A stretch of 64,000 nucleotides of DNA from Micrasema longulum (lineage: Eukaryota > Arthropoda > Insecta > Trichoptera > Brachycentridae): assembly GCA_022494885.1 (NCBI GenBank), contig JAGVSM010000202.1, positions 62,001 to 126,000 of the forward strand, in the 5' to 3' direction. Of the stretch, positions 10,962-21,266 are shown piece after piece. The stretch's first letter is position 1, and each line of letters begins with the position of its first letter. The notes below the pieces were generated by a model, which saw nothing but the letters and a program-made list of their open reading frames with translations, searched no databases and was not told where the DNA came from. The translations under genes and the position numbers were made by a program.

Positions 10962-11454
10962 AATTATTTCAGGAAAGAACTGAAGGATATCAGGCGCCCA
11001 TCCTTCAATATCCGAAAATCACGTTTCAAATACTCGACATGTCTCCATTCGAATTTCATATTAATATTTATTTTACGGGCGTACATGGGTGCCGAAGTCA
11101 ATACTCTTCGGATTTAGAAATCGATTTTGTATTGAAATATGTATGTTACGAGTTCACCGCTCACAAATGTACATAACTAAGAAATGGTAAAAACGAAATA
11201 TTCGTTGGTTAAAAAATATATATTATGTTGATCCATTTGACGAGTTGATTATTTTTGCACACTACGAGCTGAACTATTGCTGTTGCTAGATTTGAGTACA
11301 CACTCGTTTATATTTATTAAATGAACACAATCGAGTATTTGATATCACTTATTGTATTGAGTTAAAATTTTATATGTAGATAAACATTATTATTTTTGTG
11401 TTTTGGATTACATAAATTGTGAGGATGTGCGGTGACGGGAAATTTTGATAAATA
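10962..11454. other. unassigned AT-rich sequence
   Basis: I recognise no gene or repeat end here. Confidence 0.4.
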
Positions 11455-12235
11455 CATATTTTAACATTATTTTCCTGTCACTGTCTTGAAGATGCCTCCC
11501 TGATGCTATGCAAAAAAGACAACTGTATTTCGGACCTTTTATGCCAAACTAAAGTGGACAAAATCAATGATTCGTTGTCATGAAAAAATATGGCGTAACT
11601 TTTCATTGATAAATAGGTACCAAAGCATGTGTTTATGTTTGAATTCCGAAACATGAAATAATACATTTTCAAATAAAGAACTCTTTTTGCAAATGTCAAA
11701 TTCTGCTCTTCTCATCAACAGGGGTACACTCAATTTAGAAATGCAATTTTTAAAATGTATTGAATGTAAGTTATTATTATTTTAATATTACCAAAAATCT
11801 AGAAAAATATATTAATGGGTAGAAACTATAAGGAATTTGAGGAAATAATCTGGATTGGGATCCATAAAAAACGAATGTTGTTTTGAAACATTCGAAAACA
11901 AACTTTTTTTAATGCACTAAAAAATAATATCGTCACATTTTTTATTAAATGCATTCTCGTCGAATGATGAATAAAAAAAAAACATTTACGCTACTAACTT
12001 TTTTTTAAACTTAATAAATTGAAGATTTTAATTTTTATAAACGTTCTCGTGGCAAAGATTTACATTTTGCTGAAAACCGCACATAAATTGGACTAGTAGT
12101 TATTCAGTCCATTGAGGACACACAAATAAACATTGCCTTATATTTATATTAGATTTATTTAACTTTCTACTTTTTCCACATACGCTCCTAACTGGAGCAT
12201 ATAAAGAACTTTCTCCACGTACCCAAAACTGTATT
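11455..12235 (+). repeat. dispersed repeat family K, copy 1
   Basis: Shared blocks TTGATAAATAGGTACC, GGGTAGAAACTATAAGGAAT and TTCTCGTCGAATG recur in the same order at 19259-19925, and inverted at 23650-24095. The ends are degenerate. There is no protein. The superfamily is not assigned. Confidence 0.6.
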
Positions 12236-12529
12236 CCAAACCGTTGGTCTTTTTTATACAGAAAATTAGTTTTTTTTGGTCTTAGCTCTACTACTGGAAT
12301 CTAGCTCTACTACTTTCAATGTGATTTTGCAAATTATGTGAAGGGACGTATAATGTATTCTTCTTATTTGTTATCTCTTTAATCCCCTCGATTGAAGAAG
12401 CAGTTGTCTAAAATGCTCACATTCATATACTTTACATTCCATTTTGAAGGTTTGTAATCAAATCACGTTAAAACAAACACATTTTCTTATGGCTCAATTT
12501 TAAATTTGAAAAAAAAACGGATGCAACTT

Positions 12530-13880
12530 ATTTATTTATTGACGGACTTATGCAGTTAATTTAAGACTAATCAAATAAAATACAACTAAATAAAATTAAA
12601 GCTAGGACAAAAAATAAATCAATTACTATCTCAAGACAAGATCCGGTCTATCTTAGTAATTTTTTAAATCTATAAAGACTTACACCAAAAAAGTTCAGAT
12701 CTTATCTCGGGTTTACAATACGACACAATCGGGACATTGGTGCATGCGAGCCATAGTTTGTGTTGTTTTAATCAAGGAACAGCACATTATTATTTCGCTA
12801 CCGGTGGATTGGAACATTGAATGCCACTCGTTCCAGTAACTGTGGTAAATCAACCAAGCCATTCAGTAAATTAAACGTAAATATGGAGTCAATGTTATTT
12901 CTACGTTTTTTTAGACTAGAGATTTTTAACATTGACTCTATTTCTCCGTGCGTGTAGTCTCCCCTCTCGAGGCCAACCATCCATGCTACTTTTCTTAGCA
13001 GACGATGTTTTACCGGTTTGATATGATTTATCCAGCCTACATAGAAGGAAGACCAGATCATGGAGGCATATCCTTAAAGAAGACGAACAAGTGAGCAATA
13101 TAATGTTTTGACCATGAACATATTAGTAAAGTCACTAGATGTCCTGCTAACAAAACCTAAAAGTTGTAGTGACTTGTTAATCATAGTATCAATATGTTCA
13201 TTAAAAGTCAGTTTACAGTCCATGATAACTCCGAGGTCCTTAATAGACTTGACTTTTTCTAAATTTGTATTTTATATTTTAATCAAAGGAGTATTTTAAA
13301 TTATTTTTTAAATTTTATTGTCGTCCGCAAAGAGCCAAAAACGAGAAAAGTAGAATACATTTGCTACATCGTTAATAAACAAATTAAAAAGAAGGGGTGT
13401 CAGACGGGCACCCTGGGGTACGTCTGATGTAACATCGATACTGGCCGATAAACAGTTCCCAATCCTAAAACTAGGGTTTCCTAGGACAGCGGTGCCCGTA
13501 TTTTAACGGCCGTAGTGAACAGTGATGCGGTGGATAACCGTCGTAACGGTGACTAGAGTGTGGTTTCCTAGGAAAATGGTGTTATCAACACCATTTAACA
13601 CCGTTTCCCTAGGAAACCACTCTCTAGTCGACGTTACTACGGCTGTCTACCGCATTGCCGTTCACTACGGCCGTTAAAATACGGGCACCGCTGTCCTAGG
13701 AAACCCTAGCTTAACCTTTTACTGTCTTCCACTTAGATAAGATTCGATGAATGACAATAATGGGTCTTGTAATCCAAGAGCATGTAATTTAGCAATAAGA
13801 ATTTTATAGTCAACTTTATCGAATGCCTTTGCAAAGTTCAGAGAACATCGACGTATGTTAACATCAAATATATAAAAACA
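12530..13880 (-). pseudogene. LINE F (Jockey-like) RT relic split by a palindromic element
   Basis: On the minus strand from 13860 it reads NFAKAFDKVDYKILIAKLHA (RT motif A). After the inserted 239-bp element come DVTSDVPQGARLTPLLFN (motif B) and FSRFWLFADDN (motif C, FADD), then LLRKVAWMVGLERGDYTHGE and FNLLNGLVDLPQLLERVAFN. It corresponds to the element at 42.3-43.8 kb. Stops and frameshifts inactivate it. The 3' end has a mutated hairpin and a TAAATAAATAA tail at about 12530-12540. The N-terminal half is missing. Confidence 0.8.
13471..13709. mobile_element. 239-bp near-perfect palindromic MITE
   Basis: The outer arms begin CTAGGGTTTCCTAGGACAGC and end in the reverse complement. They pair for more than 50 bases almost without mismatch and continue, less perfectly, to the centre near 13590. 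A nested GGTTTCCTAGG...CCTAGGAAACC palindrome sits in the middle. The TSD is either TA (GGGTTTCC ends) or CTAG (GGTTTCC ends). It interrupts the LINE F RT between motifs A and B. No coding capacity. Confidence 0.8.
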
Positions 13881-13889
13881 TACACAGTG

Positions 13890-14930
13890 TAATAAACGGA
13901 TGTTTTGTTTTATTTTAGCTTCTTAAAGAAGGTGACTTATGAAAACTGAATTAAATCAATACCTCTTTCCCAAACTAGCCGATTCGGCTTCTCAGTTTAT
14001 ACGTACCATTAAGTAAGGGTTTAACTTAGCCATTCGCAATACTAAAATACTACCCTTGATAACGTAATACTCCCCCGGATCTAGATTGGCTTGCACCCCG
14101 AGCCAGCCCCGGCCAATATTAATCATTTATTATATCTGCTTTACGCAATATGGAATATTTAAGGGTTGGGGGTGAAAACGACAAAACCTCGGCTATAATT
14201 CGTCCAAAAATTACTGCCTTAGGAATAGATTTTACGCAGAGGGTTAAAGTATAAAAAATTGGCAAAAGTCGAAACCATTTAACCATTTTACTCAAATAAG
14301 TATTCTGTTAACGCCCAACTTGATGGTGCATTGAGCACTGAATTGGCACGTGTGCTGTGTAACTTTAAATTCTAAAACTTATCAATCTCTCTAGACTTAG
14401 TGGGCAACCATAATTATAAAAATGTAACTGAGTTAGGCATTTTATGCAATGCACAAAATCACGTGTTTTGCGGGTAACGTATCAATTAATACCTCATGCG
14501 ACGCGACGTCCGTCCGGCTCCGATTTTAATATGAGACTAAATTTTTAAAGACTAAGTGGGCGTTCGATAGAAAGTAATATTTATTCACTTGGTTCACTCC
14601 ATAAAAAATTCATATGAAAATCGAGCACAGTAAAATCAATAAAAATTGAGAATTTTTAAATAAAAGATAAAAGAAATACGCTTGTTTATTTATTTTTATT
14701 GACTTTGTAATGTTCTTCATATTATTAGATTTAGAAATGAGGGGAAAAAATGTTCGTTAATGATTTTGAATTGTGCCTACAGGTAAAGCTATTTTCAACA
14801 TTTTCGTCCATATTTAGGAATAATTATCTGTTTTCACGCATAACAAAATAAATAATATTGTTGGTGTATAGTAAATTTTACATCTTTCTCTTGGTGTAGA
14901 TATACATATATATATATATTTATATGAATA
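13890..14930. other. unassigned sequence
   Basis: No gene recognised. 14080-14110 is a short GC-richer patch without an open frame of note. Confidence 0.4.
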
Positions 14931-14934
14931 TATA

Positions 14935-15172
14935 CCATAATCATCATTCCCTTTCCGATAGTGGTGCATAGATACACCAATATCAGTGTATCTTGATCTT
15001 TTTTTGGTAGATGAAGGTAAGATGATCATTTTTACGCTTCAGGTATGAAATACTCTAGGGTAAAAACACCCTTTTAAATAAATATTTTAAATCAACCATG
15101 TTGAGAATGGAACCCGAGACTTCCTGCATTGTACGTAAACGAGGTGTCTATTTCTCCGCAAGGCCAAAGTAT
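14935..15172 (-). mobile_element. SINE-1 copy b, degenerate
   Basis: Same order as copy a: ATCATCATTCCCTTTCCG end, GGTAAGATGATCATTTTTAC body, and a decayed B box (GGAACCCGAGAC read on plus). The tRNA head is mutated. No clear TSD. Confidence 0.65.
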
Positions 15173-15174
15173 AT

Positions 15175-16005
15175 ATTTTTGCTTTTTATAATAAATGTTA
15201 CTAATGCAAAATATGCTACCACAAACCAAAAAGCATTTTAGGGAATCGATCATGTCCAATCAATTTAATCCCAGTCAGAGAACTTCCCTCTTTTCTCAAT
15301 TCGTTTTGAAACGAATTTAAAATTATTCATTTTGGAATATTTCTTATGCTACTAATATGTACCAATTTTTTTTTTCTTACTCGAAAATATTTCATACAAT
15401 ATCATCATTAATTTATAACCGTAAATAATACTACAAATACAAAAGTCGTTTTAATTGGTTGTTATGTAAAGTTGATACTTTTAACTAAATAATAATTTCC
15501 TTTCCACCCTTAATGTGTTTTTTTTAAAAGCAAGCGATATTTTTATTATTTTGCAATAATATTAATGCTTCAATTTTTATCATTATTGGCAAGTTTTTTA
15601 ATTTACATTTTTTTTTAATGTTTTGATATTAATATTTTTGATTTGAATGGTTTAAGCATCATTTAATGAAAAAACGTGCGTAACAAAGAAGGTCCTACCT
15701 AAATTTCAATTTTGACAGTAGTTTAAATTCAATTTAATCATTTATTTTGCTCATTATATGTAAATATGTATTTAGTTAGTGTTTACATGTAATTGATGAA
15801 AAATAAGTTGTGTCTTTGTTTATATTGTTTCAATATTGATGTGTTTTACGTATTATTTTTTCATTGTTTGTAAACCAAATAAATGAATAAACACAAGAAA
15901 TTCCTAGCTGTCAGGACTTGAAACAAAAAACCTCTGAGCATTATAAAACAGTGGAATAAATACATTAAAAAATAAGCTTTTTAATTTGAATGCAGTTACA
16001 ACCAA
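15175..16005. other. AT-rich interval, nothing recognised
   Basis: Only short frames and homopolymer runs. No repeat family shared with the rest of the window was noticed. Confidence 0.4.
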
Positions 16006-16019
16006 AGTAAATATACCTT

Positions 16020-16493
16020 AAAAAATTACAACAGGGATGGAGAATACCTTAAATAAGGGAATATGGAAGTCTAGGCATTTACAGGGCTTATGAAAAACTT
16101 AAATATTATAATGAAACCAACCGGTCCAAGAAGAAGTTTAAAAATTGAAAAATTGTTTTCAGGCGTTGCCTAGTATGTGGAATAATTCGGTCAGATGAAT
16201 TTTTTTACAACAATAAAGGTTTCAGCTCTTTCATTTCATTAAAATCAACTAATGAAAGAATCAAAGAAATATGGATGTTCAAACATAGGCAAAATGGTGA
16301 ATGTTACACAGTGTGTAAAAATGGCCACTTAAACCAGCCAATGACAGGTCATAAGCCCTGTAAATGCCTAGACTTCCATGTACCCTTGTTTAAGGTATTC
16401 TTCATCCCTGTTGTAATTTGTTTATCTTAATGACTGCCGAGGAGGTGAAATCCAGTCTTTTGTCTACGAACATTTAGACAAACTCAAATATTG
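16020..16493 (-). mobile_element. FB1 copy with both ends, mutated TSD
   Basis: The left end ATTACAACAGGGATGGAG and the right end TTTAGACAAACTCAAATATT are the two FB1 termini in the reverse order of the 53-kb copy. The A-box-like GTTGCCTAGTATG, GGTTTCAGCTC and the full right arm are present. The flanks GTAAATATACCTT and GTAAAATACACCTT look like a diverged ~13-bp TSD. Confidence 0.7.
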
Positions 16494-16748
16494 TAAAATA
16501 CACCTTGTTTTGATATTTTGCGCCCTTATAAATGATGTTGTGTGGCGCTGAAAGAAAAAAGAGTTCTGTACAAAGAGAAAAAATAAATAAATGTTAATCC
16601 TTAAATGGCTCAACTTCAGATGTGTATCATGTCATTGCAAATTCCACATGACTCTTCCTTCGTCCGCATGTATCCTTGTAATGATGAACGCCTGAAATCG
16701 AGACTTCAGCGCACGCCGGCGTTTATAGTTGGCGCATTCTTTTCAGGA

Positions 16749-16902
16749 ACCGGAAGCCAGTTCCACTATCTCAGTTCCGGCCGGAAATGCAACACAAAAT
16801 GGAAGCATCGCCACATCTGCGGCAACAATGGGGAACCAGCGTCTGTCGGAATATAATGATAAGAATTTTCATTTCGCGTTTTCCGCTTCTCGTTCTTTGG
16901 AA
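16749..16902 (+). CDS. possible host exon (uncharacterised)
   Basis: A pyrimidine-rich acceptor-like CATTCTTTTCAG ends at 16748. An open frame follows, EPEASSTISVPAG then NQRLSEYNDKN, that is less AT-rich than its flanks. A possible donor is CAA|GTAACG near 16905, which is weak. The peptide is rich in S, T, A, N and shows no domain. The frame stays open to 16990. It may be a linker exon of a host gene or chance. Confidence 0.2.
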
Positions 16903-17099
16903 TCAAGTAACGAGGAACACATTTCACAAAGATACTCGAATCAAAACGTAGAGAGAAATATGACAAACGATATTTTATTTTTTCGAGCATAAAGCTGATT
17001 ACCTAACCTACGTGCGGGTAGAGAAGCGATGAAATAATATCGTTAAGAGGATATGCGGTGGACGAGCAGTTTTATGAATCGGTATTCAAACGTAGTTTT

Positions 17100-17310
17100 T
17101 CCGAACAATATTTTGAGTTTGTCCAAATTTTTGTAGACAAGGACTGGATTCTACTCCCTGGGTAACTGTTTATATTAACATATTACAACAGAGATAAATA
17201 ACATTCAAGATAAGGTAATATGGAAGTCCAGGCATCTACAGGGCCTATGACCTGTCAATGGCTGGTTTCAGTGGCCACTTTACACACTGTGTAGCGTTCA
17301 AATATGGGCT
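17100..17310 (+). repeat. FB1 left-arm fragment
   Basis: It starts with AATATTTTGAGTTTGTCCAA, then a TTTTTGTAGACAAGGACTGG-type terminus, ACAACAGAGATAAATAACAT, and the arm to ACACACTGTGTAGCGTTC, where it breaks off. Confidence 0.65.
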
Positions 17311-17551
17311 TTTTTATTTAATTTCTTTTATCTTGTACGCTTAAATAATGAAATGAATTCCTTTAATGTGGATTTCACTCCAAGCTGAACTTTAAACGGT
17401 CATTCATTGGTGCTTTGACCCTTTTATCGTTTGTCGATTCTGTTTCGGGAATCTCTAACTAATTATATTTATTATATTTAAAAAAATATATATATTATCA
17501 TATTTATCTAAATAAGAGTGTTCATATAAAACAATTTATTATGCATTAGAG

Positions 17552-17809
17552 CAGTGGTGGCCAAACTGTGGCGCATGCGCCAAACGTGGTGCATTGAACG
17601 ATTACAGGTGGCGCGTTGCATTTTTGTGGCCATTATTTTAAAATAGGCGCATGACGTAAAGTAATTCATTGAATTCCGTGATTGAGGTATTCATTTTCCA
17701 CTCATAAGCGAAGCAGTTCCTAATTCTATCTCTATTTTACAACCCCAAACGTGAACGTAATAAGGTAAAAAAAAGTTCGAGTTACATTACAAAATGCTGG
17801 CCACCACTG
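17552..17809. mobile_element. hAT-like MITE, 258 bp
   Basis: The ends are CAGTGGTGGCCA and TGGCCACCACTG, perfect 12-bp inverted repeats of the hAT type. The flanks CATTAGAG (17544-17551) and CATTAGAC (17810-17817) form an 8-bp TSD with one mismatch. No open frame, so it is non-autonomous. Confidence 0.85.
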
Positions 17810-17829
17810 CATTAGACAGATATATTGCA

Positions 17830-19065
17830 ATTATTATACTTGGAAATAAACTCGCTAGGATGGAGTATATTGATGTACTGTTGTGAGACATGGTGCTTTA
17901 CCGAAAGAGATAAAAAAAGACAAGAGGTCTTTGAGATTATGGTGTTGCCATAGGATTAAGAACAGACCAGAAGGAGCGTAGAATCATATTTGAATACATC
18001 GGACTGTGTCCAATAATTCCCCCACTTTGCCTTACTTTCGCCGCGCGCATTCGTGATGTCGCCGCGTAATGTTGCACGATGGTAAAAAATATAATTATAA
18101 CACAAATGTAAGGTAAAAAAAGCAATCTGTTAATTTCTCTGAAATTTTATTGTACAGAGTAGATACACAACAGAGTAGATAAGTAAAGGGTAATTTAATA
18201 AGAATAATTGAATAAATGAACTTTAAACATAAAATATAAAACAAATTTTATTTTACATAAAACGGATATTTTTATACTATGTTAAATAATATTTGATGTT
18301 TTAAAGATAATGTCGGTCAAATGTTCACCACAGAGTTGTTTAATCCAAGATCCGATTTTGATTAGTTCTCTCATAAGATGAGCAAAGTAGGGTAAAAAAT
18401 TTACTAACCTGGCAACACTAACGAAATGTTCATTTTGTTTCTTTGACGATCTGACAGATGGAAAAACAATTCAATTTTTAAGTCATGCATTTGCTACATA
18501 CACATTCATTTTCTAATTATACATGAAATGTGATTGCATCCTGTTTACTTAAGATCCTAGCAGTATTTCTACACTTTAAAATGACACAACACGCCATAGT
18601 TGAATTCAAATCAGGAGTTGCGTACTGAGCGACGTCTACAAAGAAACTAATGGGTCAAAACGTAAACCTACTCATTTATGAGTAGTTTAGTCGCCTTCTG
18701 TTTAATGTGCGTATGCGGTTTCTGGACTATTCTTAATTCTATGGGTGTTGCAGAAAATATTAGAAATTTCCTGAAGAGATCACATCACTAATGACGAGGT
18801 TCTGAGTAGAATCGAAGAAGGGAGGCACCTAATCAAAACCATCTCAGAGAGGCGAGCCAAATGGATCGGCGACGTTATGCGCCATGGGGGTCTCCCTCAT
18901 GACATAATAAAGATACTGTCTGAGGGGACAAATCACGGAGGGCGCCCCCGACGCGACGGGAGTATTTAGCTCAAGTGTGTGAGAATTTGAACTGCGCCTT
19001 ACATATCGAGCTGAAGAGGGCTGCGGAGGATACAGCGCAAACCAAACCCCAGGATTAAGACTGCT
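17830..19065 (+). pseudogene. LINE B ORF2 C-terminal relic, split by a DNA element
   Basis: Before the insertion it reads CETWCFTERDKKRQEVFEIM. After it come VLQKILEIS, then (frameshifted) HITNDEVLSRIEEGRHLIKT and SERRAKWIGDVMRHGGLPHD. This is the common endonuclease-RT LINE tail ('WRRVLGISWKDHITN', 'RRAKWIGHVLR', 'GRPR'). The same region recurs at 45790-46050 and 63600-64000. The coding sequence rejoins exactly when the 795-bp element and one TSD copy are removed. Stops near 18965 and beyond inactivate it. Confidence 0.8.
17949..18743 (+). mobile_element. 795-bp non-autonomous DNA element with perfect 8-bp TSD
   Basis: GGTGTTGC is repeated exactly at 17941-17948 and 18744-18751. The ends CATAGGATTAAG and CTTAATTCTATG are inverted (20 of 24 terminal bases). 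An inner CTACTCAT...ATGAGTAG palindrome lies near the right end (about 18670). An inverted second copy is at 52195-53001, and an end fragment is at 31572-31665. An 8-bp TSD and a CAT... start would suit P-type or hAT-type transposases. No transposase is encoded. Confidence 0.85.
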
Positions 19066-19258
19066 CAAAAGATATATCAATTGACATATTCCAGATTTCG
19101 ATATGGTCTGCAAATTCATTGCCGAGTATTAAATTCGATGTATAGGATTGAACTCAGATACTGTCTGGCTGTTTTTACAACATTCCATTTATCTAAAACA
19201 TTAAAGTTTGTAAGTGAAAATTCTTGATGGAAGTTCATTGTAATTTATTATATAAATA

Positions 19259-19925
19259 AACTAGCGGACCCGACAGACGTTGTCCTGCCCGAACGTTGGC
19301 AAAATACTTTTCATTGATAAGTAGGTACCTAAGTACTTATTTGTGATTGAATTTCAAAACTAAAAATTGTTTTTATTGAGTTCAAGTAGGTACCTAGGTA
19401 CTTGTTTATGGTTGAATTCCAAAACATAAAATAAATATTTTTTTAAATGTGGCATTCTTTTTGCAAACGTTAAACTCCGGTCGTCTAACCAACTAAGGGG
19501 TGTACTTATGTCGGAATACGATTTTTAAAAATGTATTGAATTTAATATTATTTTACTGCTACCAAAAATTCAATAAAAAGAAATAAATGGGTAGAAATTA
19601 TAAGGAATTTAAGGAAAGAATCTGATCGAGATCCACAAAAAACAATTGCTGATTGTAAACATTCAAAAACAAACTTTTTTTATACACAAAAAAACCACAT
19701 CTTTCCATTTTTTTGCAAATGCATTCTCCTCGAATGCAACCCTGGTAGATCGATGAATAAAACATTTATGCTCCCAACTTCTTTTTTACATATTCGATTG
19801 AAGATTTAAATATCTACAAACACACACAGCGCATAGATCCTAATTTCTCTGAAAACCGCACGTAAATCAGTTAAGCCGTATAGGAGGAGTACGGTGGCAT
19901 CCACGTACAGAGGAATTATATATAA
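19259..19925 (+). repeat. dispersed repeat family K, copy 2
   Basis: It starts ACTAGCGGACCCGACAGACG. The same terminal block appears inverted at 24050-24090 in the third copy. It has an internal GGTACCTA duplication (19324 and 19390) and ends near CACGTACAGAGGAATTATAT. No coding capacity. Confidence 0.65.
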
Positions 19926-19965
19926 AGAAGACGAGTGATACTTTGATCTGTAAATTTAAAATTAT

Positions 19966-20008
19966 CCAGTGACCGGTTTCATCGCTTTCGCGACATCTTC
20001 GAGACTGG
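19966..20008 (-). ncRNA. hammerhead-like motif in left Penelope arm
   Basis: Reverse complement of the motif at 20609-20651: a 5-bp stem I CCAGT/ACTGG, a TCGC-GAAA-GCGA hairpin and a GAAACCGGTC segment. The core reads CTCGAAGA instead of CUGANGA. Confidence 0.4.
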
Positions 20009-20021
20009 TATCTTTGTTAAG

Positions 20022-20345
20022 GAGTTCAACGTATTTAATTGTAATGACTGTAAAAATACATGCTACGTAGGCCAAACGGGTAGAGCCTTTAAAACACGCA
20101 TAAAAGAACATATAGAATCATGGTCAAATAATAAAGATGATTCAAATTTTGCCAATCATTTAATAGAAAATAAACATTCTTTTGATTTAAAAAATAATAT
20201 AAAAATAATTCATATTGCATCTTCAGGCCATAAACTTGACAAACTAGAAATTCTCAAAATTAAAAGATTAAAAAATAAACCACACGTAGAACTACCTAAT
20301 AAACAGATAACACACGTGCATTCTCCATTAATATACCCATTCTAA
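20022..20345 (+). pseudogene. GIY-YIG endonuclease domain of a Penelope-like element (fragment)
   Basis: An open frame without its own start codon reads CNDCKNTCYVGQTGRAFKT, then RIKEHIESW and NFANHLIENKHSF, and stops at 20343-20345. Cys pair plus 'YVGQTGR....R..EH' is the signature of the C-terminal GIY-YIG nuclease that cuts the target for Penelope retrotransposition. The reading frame enters through the left inverted arm, so no RT precedes it. The domain itself shows no stop or frameshift, which suggests a fairly young copy. Confidence 0.8.
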
Positions 20346-20608
20346 TATATTTTTAGTAATGAATTTTTACCCTTTGTTTTTCAGAAATCATAATTGACAA
20401 AAATCACACTTACGAAGGATGGGACACTAAAAATAAAATACTTTAAATCATTAAAATAGCACTATATCAACTCATTAGTTAACCCGAAAAAAAAATTATA
20501 ATAATCCTTATGATAAATATAACTTTATTTAATATGTTTTATATAATTTTTCATTATCTTTCTAAACCTCTGTTTTGTATAAATACGTTGAACTCCTTAA
20601 TAAAGATA

Positions 20609-20651
20609 CCAGTCTCGAAGATGTCGCGAAAGCGATGAAACCGGTCACTGG
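20609..20651 (+). ncRNA. hammerhead-like motif in right Penelope arm
   Basis: Type I layout: CCAGT (stem I), CTCGAAGA core, hairpin TCGC-GAAA-GCGA (stem II), GAAAC, minimal CCGG stem III, GTC cleavage-like triplet, ACTGG (stem I). One extra base in the core relative to CUGANGA may abolish activity. Confidence 0.45.
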
Positions 20652-20689
20652 ATATTCCAAGTTTGTGGATTAAAGTATCACTCGTCTTT

Positions 20690-21266
20690 TATTTACAAAA
20701 TAAATTCCATTAATCAATTTGCATATTGTATCTTATCTCTAAAAAACACGAAAAATTCAAGATATTTTTTTTCAGTAAAAAAACAGCTAATGTTACATTA
20801 AAAGAAGTTGATAGGGGTATACTTAACCTATATAATTACAGAGGAAACTTATGTAAACATTGAAATAGATAACTCACAGCTCATTTTAGTAAAATAGAAG
20901 TAAGTAAACGTATTTTCTACCCCTTAACAAGGGTAGTTTTGTTACAAAAACTCGCTTTCTGTAACCTTTGGCTCGTTGCCAAACAAGAAATTATATTACT
21001 ACAGATTTCTATGGGGTGGGAACAAAAATGGATTTGATATTAAATTTATAAATAGATACTCTTTGTTAGAAGTTGTTAAAGTTATATTTCAACTTAAGAT
21101 ATTTTGCTTGAAACATTTCGAATTAACGATAACGCTTTTGGAAACAGAAAAAAACTCATTCAAATAGATATGCAGAGACGGGGGATGCTTTTTGAAGAAA
21201 ATAAACGGCAAACAAATAAGAATTTAGAAAAAATCATGTTTAATATATAAACCTTGAATTTCATGG
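20690..21266. other. AT-rich interval
   Basis: Short frames only (for example 20976-21167). No family recognised. Confidence 0.4.

Larger units (their letters stand above)
19929..20687 (+). mobile_element. Penelope-like element fragment with inverted ends
   Basis: Arms of about 105 bp at 19929-20033 and 20584-20687 are inverted copies of each other. Between them lies a GIY-YIG-type endonuclease tail. Penelope-like elements typically end with such a domain and can have inverted or tandem terminal repeats with hammerhead motifs. The RT domain is missing, so it is a short, probably inactive insertion. Confidence 0.75.
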
